The position numbers and the translations under genes were made by a program. A stretch of 64,000 bases of DNA from Streptomyces sp. RKAG290 (GTDB taxonomy: Bacteria > Actinomycetota > Actinomycetes > Streptomycetales > Streptomycetaceae), in NCBI RefSeq assembly GCF_023701695.1, contig NZ_JAJOZC010000001.1, positions 7,439,894 to 7,503,893 on the forward strand, in the 5' to 3' direction. The notes beneath the pieces are model-generated. The model was not told the origin of the DNA. It worked only from the letters and a program-made list of their open reading frames with translations, and did no database searches. Below are positions 37,020 to 45,414 of this stretch, piece after piece (position 1 is the first letter of the stretch; each line of letters opens with the position of its first letter).

Positions 37020-38186
37020 TCAGGCGCCCCAGCCGGCCTGCGTGCCGCCCACCCGGGCGGCGGCGATGCGCTCCTGGTTTCCGGAGGCGAGGTAGGCGGC
37101 GAAGGGGTCACGGGCCAGCCCCTGCTCCTCACGCACCTCAGCGAGCAGCGGGCGCACATCGGTGTTGTAGGCATCCATCAGGACCGCGTTCGAGGCGAGC
37201 ACGTCGCCCGACTGCTGCGCGGCGCCGAGCGCGTCCATGTCGACGAGCAGCGCCTTGGCGGTCGCCTCCTGGACATTGGCCACCGACCGGATCACCGCGG
37301 GGATCTTCGCCTCGATGTTGTGGCACTGGTCGAGCATGAAGTTGACGTTGGTCTCCGCCCGGAGACCGCCGTTCTTGACCACCTCGTGCATGATCCGGAA
37401 CAGCTGGAAGGGATCGGCGGCCCCGACCATCAGATCGTCGTCGGCGTAGAAGCGGGAGTTGAAGTCGAACGCGCCGAGCCTGCCCTCGCGCAGCAGGAGG
37501 GCGACGATGAACTCGATGTTGGTGCCCGGCGCGTGGTGACCGGTGTCCACGACCACTTGGGCCTTCGGGCCGAGCTTCAGGCAGTGCGCGTACGCCGTGC
37601 CCCAGTCCGGCACATCGGTGGTGTAGAAGGCCGGCTCGAAGAGCTTGTACTCCAGCAGTATCCGCTGGTCGTCGCCCAGCCGCTCGTACACCTCGGCCAG
37701 CGCCTCGGACAGCCTGTCCTGGCGGGCAACGATGTCGTCCTGGCCGGGGTAGTTCGTGCCGTCGGAGAACCACAGCTTCAGGTCGGGCGAGCCGGTCTCG
37801 TCCATGACGTCGACGCACTCCAGCAGGTGGTCGGTCGCCTTGCGCCGCACCGCCGCTTCGGGGTGGGTGACCGATCCGAGCTTGTAGTCGTCGTCCTGGA
37901 ACACGTTGGAGTTGATGGCGCCGATCCGCAGCCCGAGGCCCTCGGCGTGCCGGGTCAGTGCGGCGTAGTCCGCGACCTTGTCCCAGGGAATGTGCAGCGA
38001 CACCTTCGGTGCGACCCCGGTGAACGCGTGGACCTGCGCCGCGTCCTCCATCTTCTCGAACGGGTCGCGCGGCACGCCCGGCTGTGCGAACACCTTGAAA
38101 CGCGTCCCGGAATTGCCGTAACCCCACGAAGGAGTCTCGATCACCTGAGACTTCAGGGCTGCTTTGACGGCCGACACATCAGACAT
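37020..38186 (-). CDS. rhaI: L-rhamnose isomerase (RhaI type)
   Basis: A 388-residue TIM-barrel isomerase converting L-rhamnose to L-rhamnulose. Metal and catalytic residues are visible in ILLEYKLFEPAFY, VVVDTGHHAPGTNIE and FDFNSRFYADDDLMVG, and the N-terminal PSWGYGNSGTRF is typical of the RhaI group (unrelated in length to E. coli RhaA). The ATG at 38186 is preferred over a GTG at 38192 that would overlap the ACGAGGTG ribosome site. First gene of the operon, just downstream of the promoter at 38258-38287. Confidence 0.93.
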   Translation of the reverse strand: MSDVSAVKAALKSQVIETPSWGYGNSGTRFKVFAQPGVPRDPFEKMEDAAQVHAFTGVAPKVSLHIPWDKVADYAALTRHAEGLGLRIGAINSNVFQDDDYKLGSVTHPEAAVRRKATDHLLECVDVMDETGSPDLKLWFSDGTNYPGQDDIVARQDRLSEALAEVYERLGDDQRILLEYKLFEPAFYTTDVPDWGTAYAHCLKLGPKAQVVVDTGHHAPGTNIEFIVALLLREGRLGAFDFNSRFYADDDLMVGAADPFQLFRIMHEVVKNGGLRAETNVNFMLDQCHNIEAKIPAVIRSVANVQEATAKALLVDMDALGAAQQSGDVLASNAVLMDAYNTDVRPLLAEVREEQGLARDPFAAYLASGNQERIAAARVGGTQAGWGA

Positions 38187-38235
38187 GAACACCTCGTAAC
38201 AGAGTCATCCGGCGACCGCAGCCGTCAGGACGATG

Positions 38236-38247
38236 TGAATCGTTTCA
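38236..38247. promoter_or_regulatory. LacI-type operator, proximal, rhamnose operon
   Basis: TGAATCGTTTCA is an imperfect palindrome of the LacI-family style (TGAAAC/GATTCA halves) immediately downstream of the predicted start point, where a bound repressor would block transcription. Confidence 0.55.
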
Positions 38248-38257
38248 TCCGGAACGT

Positions 38258-38287
38258 ACGCTAGGTTTGACGCCGACCACTAGTCAA
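38258..38287 (-). promoter_or_regulatory. Predicted promoter of the rhamnose operon
   Basis: Read leftward: TTGACT (38287-38282), an 18-bp spacer, TAGCGT (38263-38258). It is the only vegetative-like pair seen between the operon and the repeat element upstream. Confidence 0.55.
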
Positions 38288-38313
38288 GCAGTTGACCAGT
38301 CTTCTTCCTGGTT

Positions 38314-38325
38314 TGAATCAATTCA
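38314..38325. promoter_or_regulatory. LacI-type operator, distal, rhamnose operon
   Basis: TGAATCAATTCA, upstream of the -35 hexamer, repeats the half-sites of the proximal operator 78 bp away. The spacing would allow looping by a tetrameric repressor (inference). Confidence 0.5.
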
Positions 38326-38461
38326 CCACGGATCGGGGCGACCCGGCCGAAGACGGACCCGGCCTGCCCGAGGGACGTTCTCGGGCAGGCCGGGTCAGGT
38401 CGGGCGGACGGAGCGGATCCGCCGACGCCGTTCGTCAGGCGCGGGCCTCCGCGCGCGGTTC

Positions 38462-38629
38462 CTAAGAGCTGTCCCGTAATCCCTGGCGGGCGCCCGACGA
38501 CAGCTACGGCACCTCGCCGCGTTGTCGGAACGCCCGAATACATCCAGTATGCGGACGTCCCTCCGCCTTGCGATGCACCGCATCTGACGCCGCGCACTGA
38601 TCCACCAGGGATTACGGGACAGCCCTTAG
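38462..38629. mobile_element. 168-bp MITE-like inverted-repeat element
   Basis: The ends are 28-bp near-perfect inverted repeats sharing CTGTCCCGTAATCCCTGG, with few mismatches, around about 110 bp of non-coding sequence. The ends, size and absence of a coding frame fit a non-autonomous miniature element. The right end abuts the carbon-nitrogen hydrolase gene and supplies its stop codon. Its transposase family cannot be identified here. Confidence 0.7.
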
Positions 38630-39630
38630 AAGAGCGTGCGGTCCTCACTGCGTGCGTCCTCGACGAGGTGTCCGTCGTAGAGGCCGGCGCGCGCCTTGCG
38701 CCGCCACGGCCGGGCCAGGGCGCCGGCGGGATCCTGCGGGCCGACGTCGGCAACGGTCAGCGAGGGTGTCCCGTCCCGTTCGCACCGGGCGGCCCATTCA
38801 CCGTCGGGGCCGATGATTCCGGCCGGCGTGACGTCGCTGTGCTGCGCGGGTACGGCGAAGCCGGCCCAGTACCGGTTGGTCGCCGCGTGTGCCCGCATCT
38901 CCGTGGCGAAGGCCGTACCGCCGCCGACCACGGGCCCTCCCGTGGTCGAGAACAACACGCAGTCCACGTCGAGCCGTTCGTACTCGCCGAAGAGCTCCGG
39001 GAAGTGCGCCTCCATCCCGAGCGTGCAGCCGAACCGCACGCCGTCGACCTCGAAGGTGACCGGCGTCGAACCCGGTGCGTACATGTAGGAGATCTTCGTG
39101 TGCGACAGCATGCGCTCGTCGTAGCGGGTGGCGACCTCGCCACGGTCGGAGATCACGTACAGGCTGTTGTGCGGACGGTTGGGCGCGGTGAGCCGGTGGA
39201 CCGAACCGAGCACGGTCCACAGCCGCAGCTCCCGGGCCAGCCGCGCGGTCACGGCCAGTTCCTCCTGGAGCACGTCCCAGCGCAACCGGCTCCAGTCCGA
39301 CGGACCGACCTCGTCAGGGCCGTCGACGGACAGCAGGCCCTTGTGCGGGAAGCAGGTCGCGCCCTCGGGGAACTGCACGACCCTCGCACCGGCCGCACGG
39401 GCCTTGTGCATCAGGCTTCGTACCTCGGCCCCGCTGTCCTTGAGCTCCTTGCTGCTGCGGGGGTTCTCGCGGACCGTGGTCTGGGCCACGGCCAATCGCA
39501 CGTACTTGTCTTCCGGCATGACGTCTCCTCGGGGAGCCGAACGGAAATGCCGGAGGGCAGTCGAATAGGACTGGCCGGTCTTGGCTGCGCGGGCACGCAC
39601 CCGGCGCTTGAGATTCCTGTGGGCTGTCAT
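38626..39630 (-). CDS. Carbon-nitrogen hydrolase (nitrilase superfamily)
   Basis: A 334-residue cytosolic amidase/nitrilase. The catalytic triad is readable: Glu in VVQFPEGATCF, Lys in MLSHTKISYMYAPG, Cys in RFGCTLGMEAHFPELF. Before the catalytic domain is a helical leader, KRRVRARAAKTGQSYSTALRHF, seen on many unrelated Streptomyces proteins; for that reason the start at 39630 (GGAAGG upstream) is preferred over 39519, which would drop the leader. The last codons run straight into the MITE-like element, whose end makes the TAA stop, so the native C-terminus may have been longer. Substrate unknown. Confidence 0.85.
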   Translation of the reverse strand: MTAHRNLKRRVRARAAKTGQSYSTALRHFRSAPRGDVMPEDKYVRLAVAQTTVRENPRSSKELKDSGAEVRSLMHKARAAGARVVQFPEGATCFPHKGLLSVDGPDEVGPSDWSRLRWDVLQEELAVTARLARELRLWTVLGSVHRLTAPNRPHNSLYVISDRGEVATRYDERMLSHTKISYMYAPGSTPVTFEVDGVRFGCTLGMEAHFPELFGEYERLDVDCVLFSTTGGPVVGGGTAFATEMRAHAATNRYWAGFAVPAQHSDVTPAGIIGPDGEWAARCERDGTPSLTVADVGPQDPAGALARPWRRKARAGLYDGHLVEDARSEDRTLF

Positions 39631-39858
39631 CTGGCCTTCCACGCCACGGGCGCGAGCCCCCCAGCGACCACACCCGAGACGATCGGACCACGACAGCGAC
39701 CTGAGACAAGAAGTCCCTTTGCCTCCGTGGCAGACCGAGCTGGGGACGGTCGGGGGAGGTGAGGCGTAGGCCACGCCGTGGACATCCTGCCTTCGAGAGC
39801 CGAATCGCGTCAAGACCCTGCCGCCCGGCGCGCTCCGGTGGCCGGAACGCGTTGCGGC

Positions 39859-40086
39859 TCAGCGCCCGCTGTCCGACATGCTCGGCTGGAGAGACCGCAC
39901 GAGGTCGAAGAACCGGGGCTCGTTTCCCGAGAGCCCGGCACGTCTCAGCGCACCGTCCGCCTCCTCGATCGGCGCGGCGAGCAGTGGCATGTAGAGCGGG
40001 GCGTCGTCCGGGTCGGAGAGGGCGGCGCGGGTGGCCTCCAGTAAACGGACGTACGCCTGAGCCGCGGCGAGTTCGTCATTGCGCAT
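39859..40086 (-). CDS. Small hypothetical protein
   Basis: Seventy-five residues, mostly helical (MRNDELAAAQAYVRLLEATRAALSD ... GALRRAGLSGNEPRFFDLVRSL), acidic at first, soluble. It lies between the hydrolase and the next hypothetical gene on the same strand. Helix-forming pattern and in-frame GC bias look coding, but there is no recognisable domain. Confidence 0.5.
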   Translation of the reverse strand: MRNDELAAAQAYVRLLEATRAALSDPDDAPLYMPLLAAPIEEADGALRRAGLSGNEPRFFDLVRSLQPSMSDSGR

Positions 40087-40189
40087 CGGAGCATCTCCAG
40101 GTCAGAGGTGTCGGACCCACAAGCCTCCCTCATGGGTCTGACAACACCCCTCGGCCACGGCCCGCCGGCCGCAGCTTTGACACTTCCCT

Positions 40190-40681
40190 CTACCGGCTGT
40201 CCGGCCGGAGCGCACCGGTCGGCGGTTCCACCTCCAGGAATCTGCGCCGGCGCGGCCCGCGGTAGAGCAGCGCCGTCCAGCCCAACTCCCGCAGTACGCA
40301 AGCGCACCGGGTCAGTTCCCCCTCCTCCTCGTGCGCCGCCCCGCTGCCGGGAGGCCCGAGCCACTCGACCCGTACGGTGCCCGGCTGCGTGCCCGCCTCC
40401 ACCCGGTACCCCGTCGCTGTACGCCGCCCCGACGCGTCAACAGCCGATGCGGCCGGCCCGGATGCCTCCAGGGCCAGGGCCACCGCCCGTACCGGCCGGT
40501 GCAGTTCCCACGCCGCCGGCACGGTCTCCGGGGCGGCCTGCCCGGTGTTGGCCAGCCGCCGGATCTGCAGCATTCCGGCGAACGCGGTGCGCACCGCGGC
40601 GGCACGCCGCTCCGGCGGACCGGGGGGTGACGGGCCGTCCCCCGTGTCCGGTTCGAAGCCGGTTCCCTCCTCGGCGTTCAT
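40190..40681 (-). CDS. Hypothetical protein coupled to the GlcD-type oxidase
   Basis: A 163-residue soluble protein with a disordered acidic N-terminus and an ordered part (AAAVRTAFAGMLQIRRLANTG ... GELTRCACVLRELGWTALLYRGPRRRRFLEVEP). Its ATG overlaps the stop of the upstream oxidase by 4 bp (ATGA), so the two are translationally coupled. No function recognised. Confidence 0.65.
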   Translation of the reverse strand: MNAEEGTGFEPDTGDGPSPPGPPERRAAAVRTAFAGMLQIRRLANTGQAAPETVPAAWELHRPVRAVALALEASGPAASAVDASGRRTATGYRVEAGTQPGTVRVEWLGPPGSGAAHEEEGELTRCACVLRELGWTALLYRGPRRRRFLEVEPPTGALRPDSR

Positions 40682-42138
40682 CCGCGTCCCCCTGTCACTC
40701 GTACCCGCTGGTTGTCAGTGTGCGCCGTCCCACCGACAACCGGGCCCACAGGAGGGACGAGGAGGTCAGACGCCGCCCCGAGCACCTTGCCCGGGTTCAG
40801 GATGCCGTGCGGATCGAGTGCGGCCTTCACCGCGTGATGCATGCCGAGCACCGCGGGCCCCAGCTCCTTGTTCATGCCGCGCATCTTCAGCAGCCCGACC
40901 CCGTGCTCGCCGGTGACCGTGCCGCCCAGCGCGATCGCGTCGTCCAGAATGTCCTCGAAGGCCAACTCGGCGCGGGCGCGTGCCGCCTCGTCACCCGGCG
41001 GAGTGATGATCAGGGGATGCAGATTGCCGTCGCCGGCATGCGCGATGTTGGCCACCAGGATGTCGTGCCGGGCCGCTGTCCGCTCGATCCGGGCCAGCAT
41101 CTCCGGCACCGCGGTCCGTGGCACACAGACGTCCTCGGTCAGGACCGGGCCGAGCCGCTCCAGCGCCGGATAGGCCAGCCGCCTGGCCTGGAACAGGGCA
41201 TCGGCCTCCTGCTGGTCCGTGGAGACCGCGGCCCAGGTCGCGCCGGCCCGCTCGAAGCAGTCCCGGATCAGTCCGGCCTCGGCGTCGCCTTCGGCCCCCG
41301 GGGTGTCGACCCGGCCGAGCAGCACCACGTCGGCGTCCGCGGACAGTCCCATCTTCTTCCAGGCGTCGACGGCGGCGAGACAGTGACGGTCGACCAGTTC
41401 GAGCGCGGAGGGGATGACGCCGGACGAGGTCACGGCACTCACCGCCTCGCCGGCCGCGACCACGGACGAGAAGTAGCCCGCCACCGTCCGCTCCTGAAGC
41501 CGCGCCGGACGCAGCCGCACCGTGATCTCGGTGATCACCCCGAGTGTGCCCTCGGAGCCGACCATCAGCCCGGCCAGGTCGTATCCCGCCACACCCTTCG
41601 CCGTGCGGCGGCCCAGCGAGACGACTTCGCCGAGCCCGTTGACCACTTCGAGGCCCAGCACGTAGTCGCGCGTCACGCCGTACTTGACGCAGCACATCCC
41701 GCCGGCGTTGGTCGCGACGTTCCCGCCGATGGTGGACCACGGGGAACTCGCCGGATCCGGCGGGTACCACAGCCCGTGTTCCGCACAGGCCGCCCGCAGG
41801 TCGTCGTTGACCACACCTGGCTGGACCACGGCCAGCCGCTCGGCGCGGTCGATGTCGACGATCCGGTTCATGTCCTCGAACGACATGACGATCGCCCCGT
41901 CGACGGCGTTCGCGCCACCGGACAGACCGGTTCCCGCACCCCGGGGCACCAGCGGAATACGGTGCGCGAGACAGTGGCGCACCACATCCCGTACCTCGTC
42001 GGTGTTCTGCGGGCGCACCACGGCCAGCGGCATTCCGTACGGAGCCCACTCGGCCTCGTCGTGCTGGTAGCGGGCCAGGCCCGCCGGATCGGTCAGCACG
42101 CGCCGGGCGGGGATGCTGTCGACTGGTGCGTTCGCCAC
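40678..42138 (-). CDS. glcD: FAD-linked oxidase, GlcD type (glycolate/D-lactate)
   Basis: A 486-residue FAD-binding PCMH oxidoreductase of VAO fold: VVRPQNTDEVRDVVRHCLAH, LVPRGAGTGLSGGANAV (FAD pyrophosphate), STIGGNVATNAGGMCCVKYG, and the C-terminal cap with NIAHAGDGNLHPLI and GTVTGEHGVGLLK. Oxidises a 2-hydroxy acid, probably glycolate or D-lactate. A GTG at 42138 with GGGAGGTGG upstream is preferred; ATGs at 42180 and 42177 are alternatives. GlcE/GlcF partners are absent. Divergent from the Cys-cluster/pentapeptide gene. Confidence 0.87.
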   Translation of the reverse strand: MANAPVDSIPARRVLTDPAGLARYQHDEAEWAPYGMPLAVVRPQNTDEVRDVVRHCLAHRIPLVPRGAGTGLSGGANAVDGAIVMSFEDMNRIVDIDRAERLAVVQPGVVNDDLRAACAEHGLWYPPDPASSPWSTIGGNVATNAGGMCCVKYGVTRDYVLGLEVVNGLGEVVSLGRRTAKGVAGYDLAGLMVGSEGTLGVITEITVRLRPARLQERTVAGYFSSVVAAGEAVSAVTSSGVIPSALELVDRHCLAAVDAWKKMGLSADADVVLLGRVDTPGAEGDAEAGLIRDCFERAGATWAAVSTDQQEADALFQARRLAYPALERLGPVLTEDVCVPRTAVPEMLARIERTAARHDILVANIAHAGDGNLHPLIITPPGDEAARARAELAFEDILDDAIALGGTVTGEHGVGLLKMRGMNKELGPAVLGMHHAVKAALDPHGILNPGKVLGAASDLLVPPVGPVVGGTAHTDNQRVRVTGGRG

Positions 42139-42324
42139 GATGGTGGCCACCTCCCATAAAGATGTATTGACCACCATCATCGCGCGAGGCGCCGCCGGCC
42201 GTGGGGAGGCCCCCCTCCGTCGGAGCTCCGCGCTTCGGGCCGGCGTCCCCGAGTGGCCGGGCAGGGGGTGGAACTCGGTAGGCTCGACCGCTCAAGAACC
42301 CGCACCCCCGGAGGATCCACCCCC

Positions 42325-43179
42325 GTGCCCGAGAACGACCGAGCCCCCGGCGCCGACGGTGCGGACAGCACCGACCGCACCGCCCTGCGCGCCGACTGCG
42401 GGAACTGCTTCGGGCTGTGCTGTGTGGCCCTCACCCTCACCCGGTCCGCGGACTTCGCCGTCAACAAGGACGCCGGCACTCCCTGCCGCAACCTGCAGGA
42501 CGACTTCCGCTGCGGTATCCACACCCGGCTGCGCACCGAGGGCTTTCCCGGTTGCACCGTGTACGACTGCTTCGGCGCCGGCCAGAAGGTCTCCGGGGAG
42601 ACCTTCGGCGGACAGGACTGGCGCAGCGCCCCACAGAGCGCCAAGCAGATGTTCCAGGTCTTCCCGGTCGTGCGACAGCTCCACGAACTGCTCTGGTATC
42701 TCACGGAGGCGGCCGCTCTGGAGCCGGCCCGCCCCCTCCGGGGTGAGATCCGGCGAACCCTCGACGCGACCGAAGGCCTCACCCGCCTCGACGCGGACGC
42801 GCTCGCGGACCTGGACGTGTCGGCGCACCGGGACGGGGTCGCCGCCTTGCTGGCGCGCACCAGCGAACTCGTACGCGCCACGGCTCCCCGCAGGAAGAAG
42901 CGCAACCACCGCGGTGCCGACCTCATCGGCGCCCGCCTCAAGGGCACGGACCTGCGGGGCGCAGACCTGCGCGGCGCCTACCTCATCGCGGCGGACCTCA
43001 CGGGCGCCGATCTGCGGCTCGCCGACCTCATCGGCGCGGACTTCCGCGACGCCGAACTGTCGGGCGCCGACCTGACCGGCGCGCTCTTCCTGACGCAGTC
43101 CCAGGTGAACGCCGCCCGCGGCAACGGCGCCACCCGGCTGCCTCCGACGCTCAGCCGCCCCACGCACTGGGAGCGGTAG
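42325..43179 (+). CDS. Cysteine-cluster (YkgJ-like) protein fused to pentapeptide repeats
   Basis: A 284-residue fusion. The N-terminal half has the cysteine pattern CGNCFGLCC ... PCRNLQDDFRCGIH ... FPGCTVYDCFGAGQ, typical of YkgJ-like metal-binding clusters. A helical linker follows, then from about residue 200 a run of pentapeptide repeats (A-D/N-L-X-G type: GADLIGARLKGTDLRGADLR ... GADLTGALF) that would form a right-handed beta-helix. The GTG at 42325 has GGAGGA upstream and is preferred to a start at 42253. Function unknown; metal binding and protein interaction are inferred. Confidence 0.82.
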   Translation: MPENDRAPGADGADSTDRTALRADCGNCFGLCCVALTLTRSADFAVNKDAGTPCRNLQDDFRCGIHTRLRTEGFPGCTVYDCFGAGQKVSGETFGGQDWRSAPQSAKQMFQVFPVVRQLHELLWYLTEAAALEPARPLRGEIRRTLDATEGLTRLDADALADLDVSAHRDGVAALLARTSELVRATAPRRKKRNHRGADLIGARLKGTDLRGADLRGAYLIAADLTGADLRLADLIGADFRDAELSGADLTGALFLTQSQVNAARGNGATRLPPTLSRPTHWER

Positions 43180-43190
43180 GCCGGCGCGGG

Positions 43191-43715
43191 TCAGGCCCGC
43201 AGCGCGTCCCCGTCCAGCGGAGTCTCCAGAGCCGCCTTCAGCCGCTCCAGGGTGGTGCGGATGTTGCCGCGCTGGAACACCGCGAAGGTGTGACCCCGGG
43301 TGGCCGCCCGGTCGAACGCGTTGGCCACGAAATCCGGCCAGGCGCGGCGGTCGTCGGTCCAGGTCTCGGTGACCCTGGTGCCACCGTCCACGGCCTCGAA
43401 CCGGTACTCCCACGTGGCGATCGCGCCCGGCAGCAGCGGGCGCCGGGCGCCGATCGCGTGGACCCGGAAGGCGAACCGCTCGCCCGGATCGGCGGCGGTG
43501 ACCGTGCACCGCGTCGTCCATCGCATCTTCCCGCGCTTGTTGCGGCCCTCGAAGACCATGCCGACGTACGCGCCCCGCTTCTCCCCGAGCACCTTCGCGC
43601 CCCGGTTCTCCGGACTCCAGCGCCCCATCGCCGTCGGGTCGCTGAGCTGCGCGTACACGGCCGACGGTTCGGCCAGAACCACGATGCTGTCCGACACGGA
43701 CATGGTGCGGGGCAT
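43191..43715 (-). CDS. SRPBCC-family (START/Bet v1-like) protein
   Basis: A 174-residue START-like ligand-binding protein: VVLAEPSAVYAQLSDPTAMGRWSPENRGA, ATWEYRFEAVDGGTRVTETWTDDR and a C-terminal amphipathic helix (TTLERLKAALETPL). The start at 43715 has GGAAG upstream and gives the normal length; the open frame to 43808 is rejected. Typical polyketide-cyclase/dehydrase relative; ligand not predictable. It is divergent from the radical SAM gene, 245 bp apart. Confidence 0.85.
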   Translation of the reverse strand: MPRTMSVSDSIVVLAEPSAVYAQLSDPTAMGRWSPENRGAKVLGEKRGAYVGMVFEGRNKRGKMRWTTRCTVTAADPGERFAFRVHAIGARRPLLPGAIATWEYRFEAVDGGTRVTETWTDDRRAWPDFVANAFDRAATRGHTFAVFQRGNIRTTLERLKAALETPLDGDALRA

Positions 43716-43960
43716 GAAGCACTTCCGATCCGCGGCCGGCTCCGGAGTCAACCGGGCGTCGGGCCGACCGCACGGCCGACGGGCTCCCGGGCCCCACACC
43801 CTACTCACCGGTCACATAGGTCCCCGCGGTGGGCACCCGCGGACCGGACCTGGCGCCCGCACATCCGGCCCCGGCATCGAGAACGCTTCGCGTCCCTGGT
43901 TCGTTGCACAGGGTGGCGTATCCGGAACACCGTCGACAACCGGACCGAGGAGCCCCGCAC

Positions 43961-45325
43961 ATGCCAAGCCGTACAGACCCCGGCCGTACCGAACCCGGCA
44001 GCACCGGCACAAGCCGCACCCACCTGGTGGAACGGCTCATGGAGCAGTTCCCGCACGTGCCGCGGGAGGCCGTCATCAAGGAGGACCTGCTGCGCGGCGG
44101 CCTGGCCTTCGACGAGTCCGCGCTGAGCGACAACGAGGGTGGTGACGTCAAGCCGAAGTCGTACTTCATCTTCTCCTTCGACCACGGCACCCTGCCCGAG
44201 CTGGGGGCAGCCGCGCTGCGCCGGCCGCCGGAGGAGATCGTCCTCACCGGCGGTCCGTACGAGCTGCGGCGCACCGTCGTCTCCGTGCGGGTGAACCCGG
44301 CGTCTCCCTACCGGGTCGCGGCCGACCAGGACGGCGTGCTCGGCCTCTACCTCGACGGCAGGCGGATCTCCGACGTCGGACTCCCGCCGATGCCGGACTA
44401 CTACCGCCACGCCCTGGAGAACGGCAAGTCCGTGATGGAGGTCGCACCCACCATCCAGTGGGGCTACCTCGTCTATCTGACGGTGTTCCGCGTCTGCCAG
44501 TACTTCGGCGCCAAGGAGGAGTGCCAGTACTGCGACATCAACCACAACTGGCGCCAGCACAAGGCCGCCGGGCGCCCGTACACGGGAGTGAAGCCGGTCG
44601 AGGAGGTCCTTGAGGCGCTGGCCATCATCGACCGGTACGACACCGCGAAGACCTCCACGGCCTACACCCTCACCGGCGGCGCCATCACCTCCCACATCGG
44701 AGGCAGGGACGAGGCCGACTTCTACGGCCAGTACGCGAAGGCCATCGAGGAGCGCTTCCCCGGCCGCTGGATCGGCAAGGTCGTCGCCCAGGCCCTGCCC
44801 AAGGCCGACGTGCAGCGGTTCCACGACTACGGCGTGCAGATCTACCACCCCAACTACGAGGTGTGGGACCCGCGGCTGTTCGAGCTGTACTGCCCGGGCA
44901 AGGAGCGTTACGTCGGCCGTGCCGAATGGCACCGCCGCATCCTGGACTCCGCCGAGGTCTTCGGTGCCCGCAACGTCATTCCCAACTTCGTCGCGGGGGT
45001 GGAGATGGCCGAGCCCTTCGGCTTCACCACGGTGAAGGAAGCCATCGAATCCACCACCGAGGGACTGCGGTTCTTCATGTCTCACGGCATCACCCCCCGC
45101 TTCACCACCTGGTGTCCCGAGCCCACGACCCCGCTGGGAAAGACGAACCCGGACGGAGCGCCGCTGGAGTACCACATCCGGCTGCTGGAGGCCTACCGCT
45201 CGACGATGGAGGAGTACGGGCTGAGCTCGCCCCCGGGGTACGGCCCGCCGGGACCAGGGCGCGCGGTGTTCTCCGTCAGCTCCTTCATGGACAGCCTTCC
45301 GGCCCGGCCCGGGGACGGCACGTAG
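43961..45325 (+). CDS. Radical SAM protein with a CX8CX2C cluster motif
   Basis: A 454-residue protein preceded by GAGGAG. The cluster motif is VCQYFGAKEECQYCDINHN: a CX8CX2C spacing instead of the canonical CX3CX2C, the aromatic residue before the last Cys being retained. The barrel continues with YTLTGGAITSHIGG, then PNYEVWDPRLFELYCPGK, and ends with a C-terminal loop HGITPRFTTWCPEP. An N-terminal part of about 150 residues precedes the barrel. Chemistry unknown. The SRPBCC gene is divergent. Confidence 0.85.
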   Translation: MPSRTDPGRTEPGSTGTSRTHLVERLMEQFPHVPREAVIKEDLLRGGLAFDESALSDNEGGDVKPKSYFIFSFDHGTLPELGAAALRRPPEEIVLTGGPYELRRTVVSVRVNPASPYRVAADQDGVLGLYLDGRRISDVGLPPMPDYYRHALENGKSVMEVAPTIQWGYLVYLTVFRVCQYFGAKEECQYCDINHNWRQHKAAGRPYTGVKPVEEVLEALAIIDRYDTAKTSTAYTLTGGAITSHIGGRDEADFYGQYAKAIEERFPGRWIGKVVAQALPKADVQRFHDYGVQIYHPNYEVWDPRLFELYCPGKERYVGRAEWHRRILDSAEVFGARNVIPNFVAGVEMAEPFGFTTVKEAIESTTEGLRFFMSHGITPRFTTWCPEPTTPLGKTNPDGAPLEYHIRLLEAYRSTMEEYGLSSPPGYGPPGPGRAVFSVSSFMDSLPARPGDGT

Positions 45326-45414
45326 GAGTCCGCCCCGCGATGTTCGTCGCGCCGAACGGCCCGGACCCCGGTCGCCCCGGGGCCCGATGAGCCCTCGCTG
45401 CGTCGGGTCGTGCG

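Noticed and set aside
38626..45325. Nitrilase and radical SAM genes as a Nit1C-type cluster
   Set aside because: The two genes are over 4 kb apart with unrelated genes between, and the other cluster members (for example AIR-synthase-like proteins) are not present.
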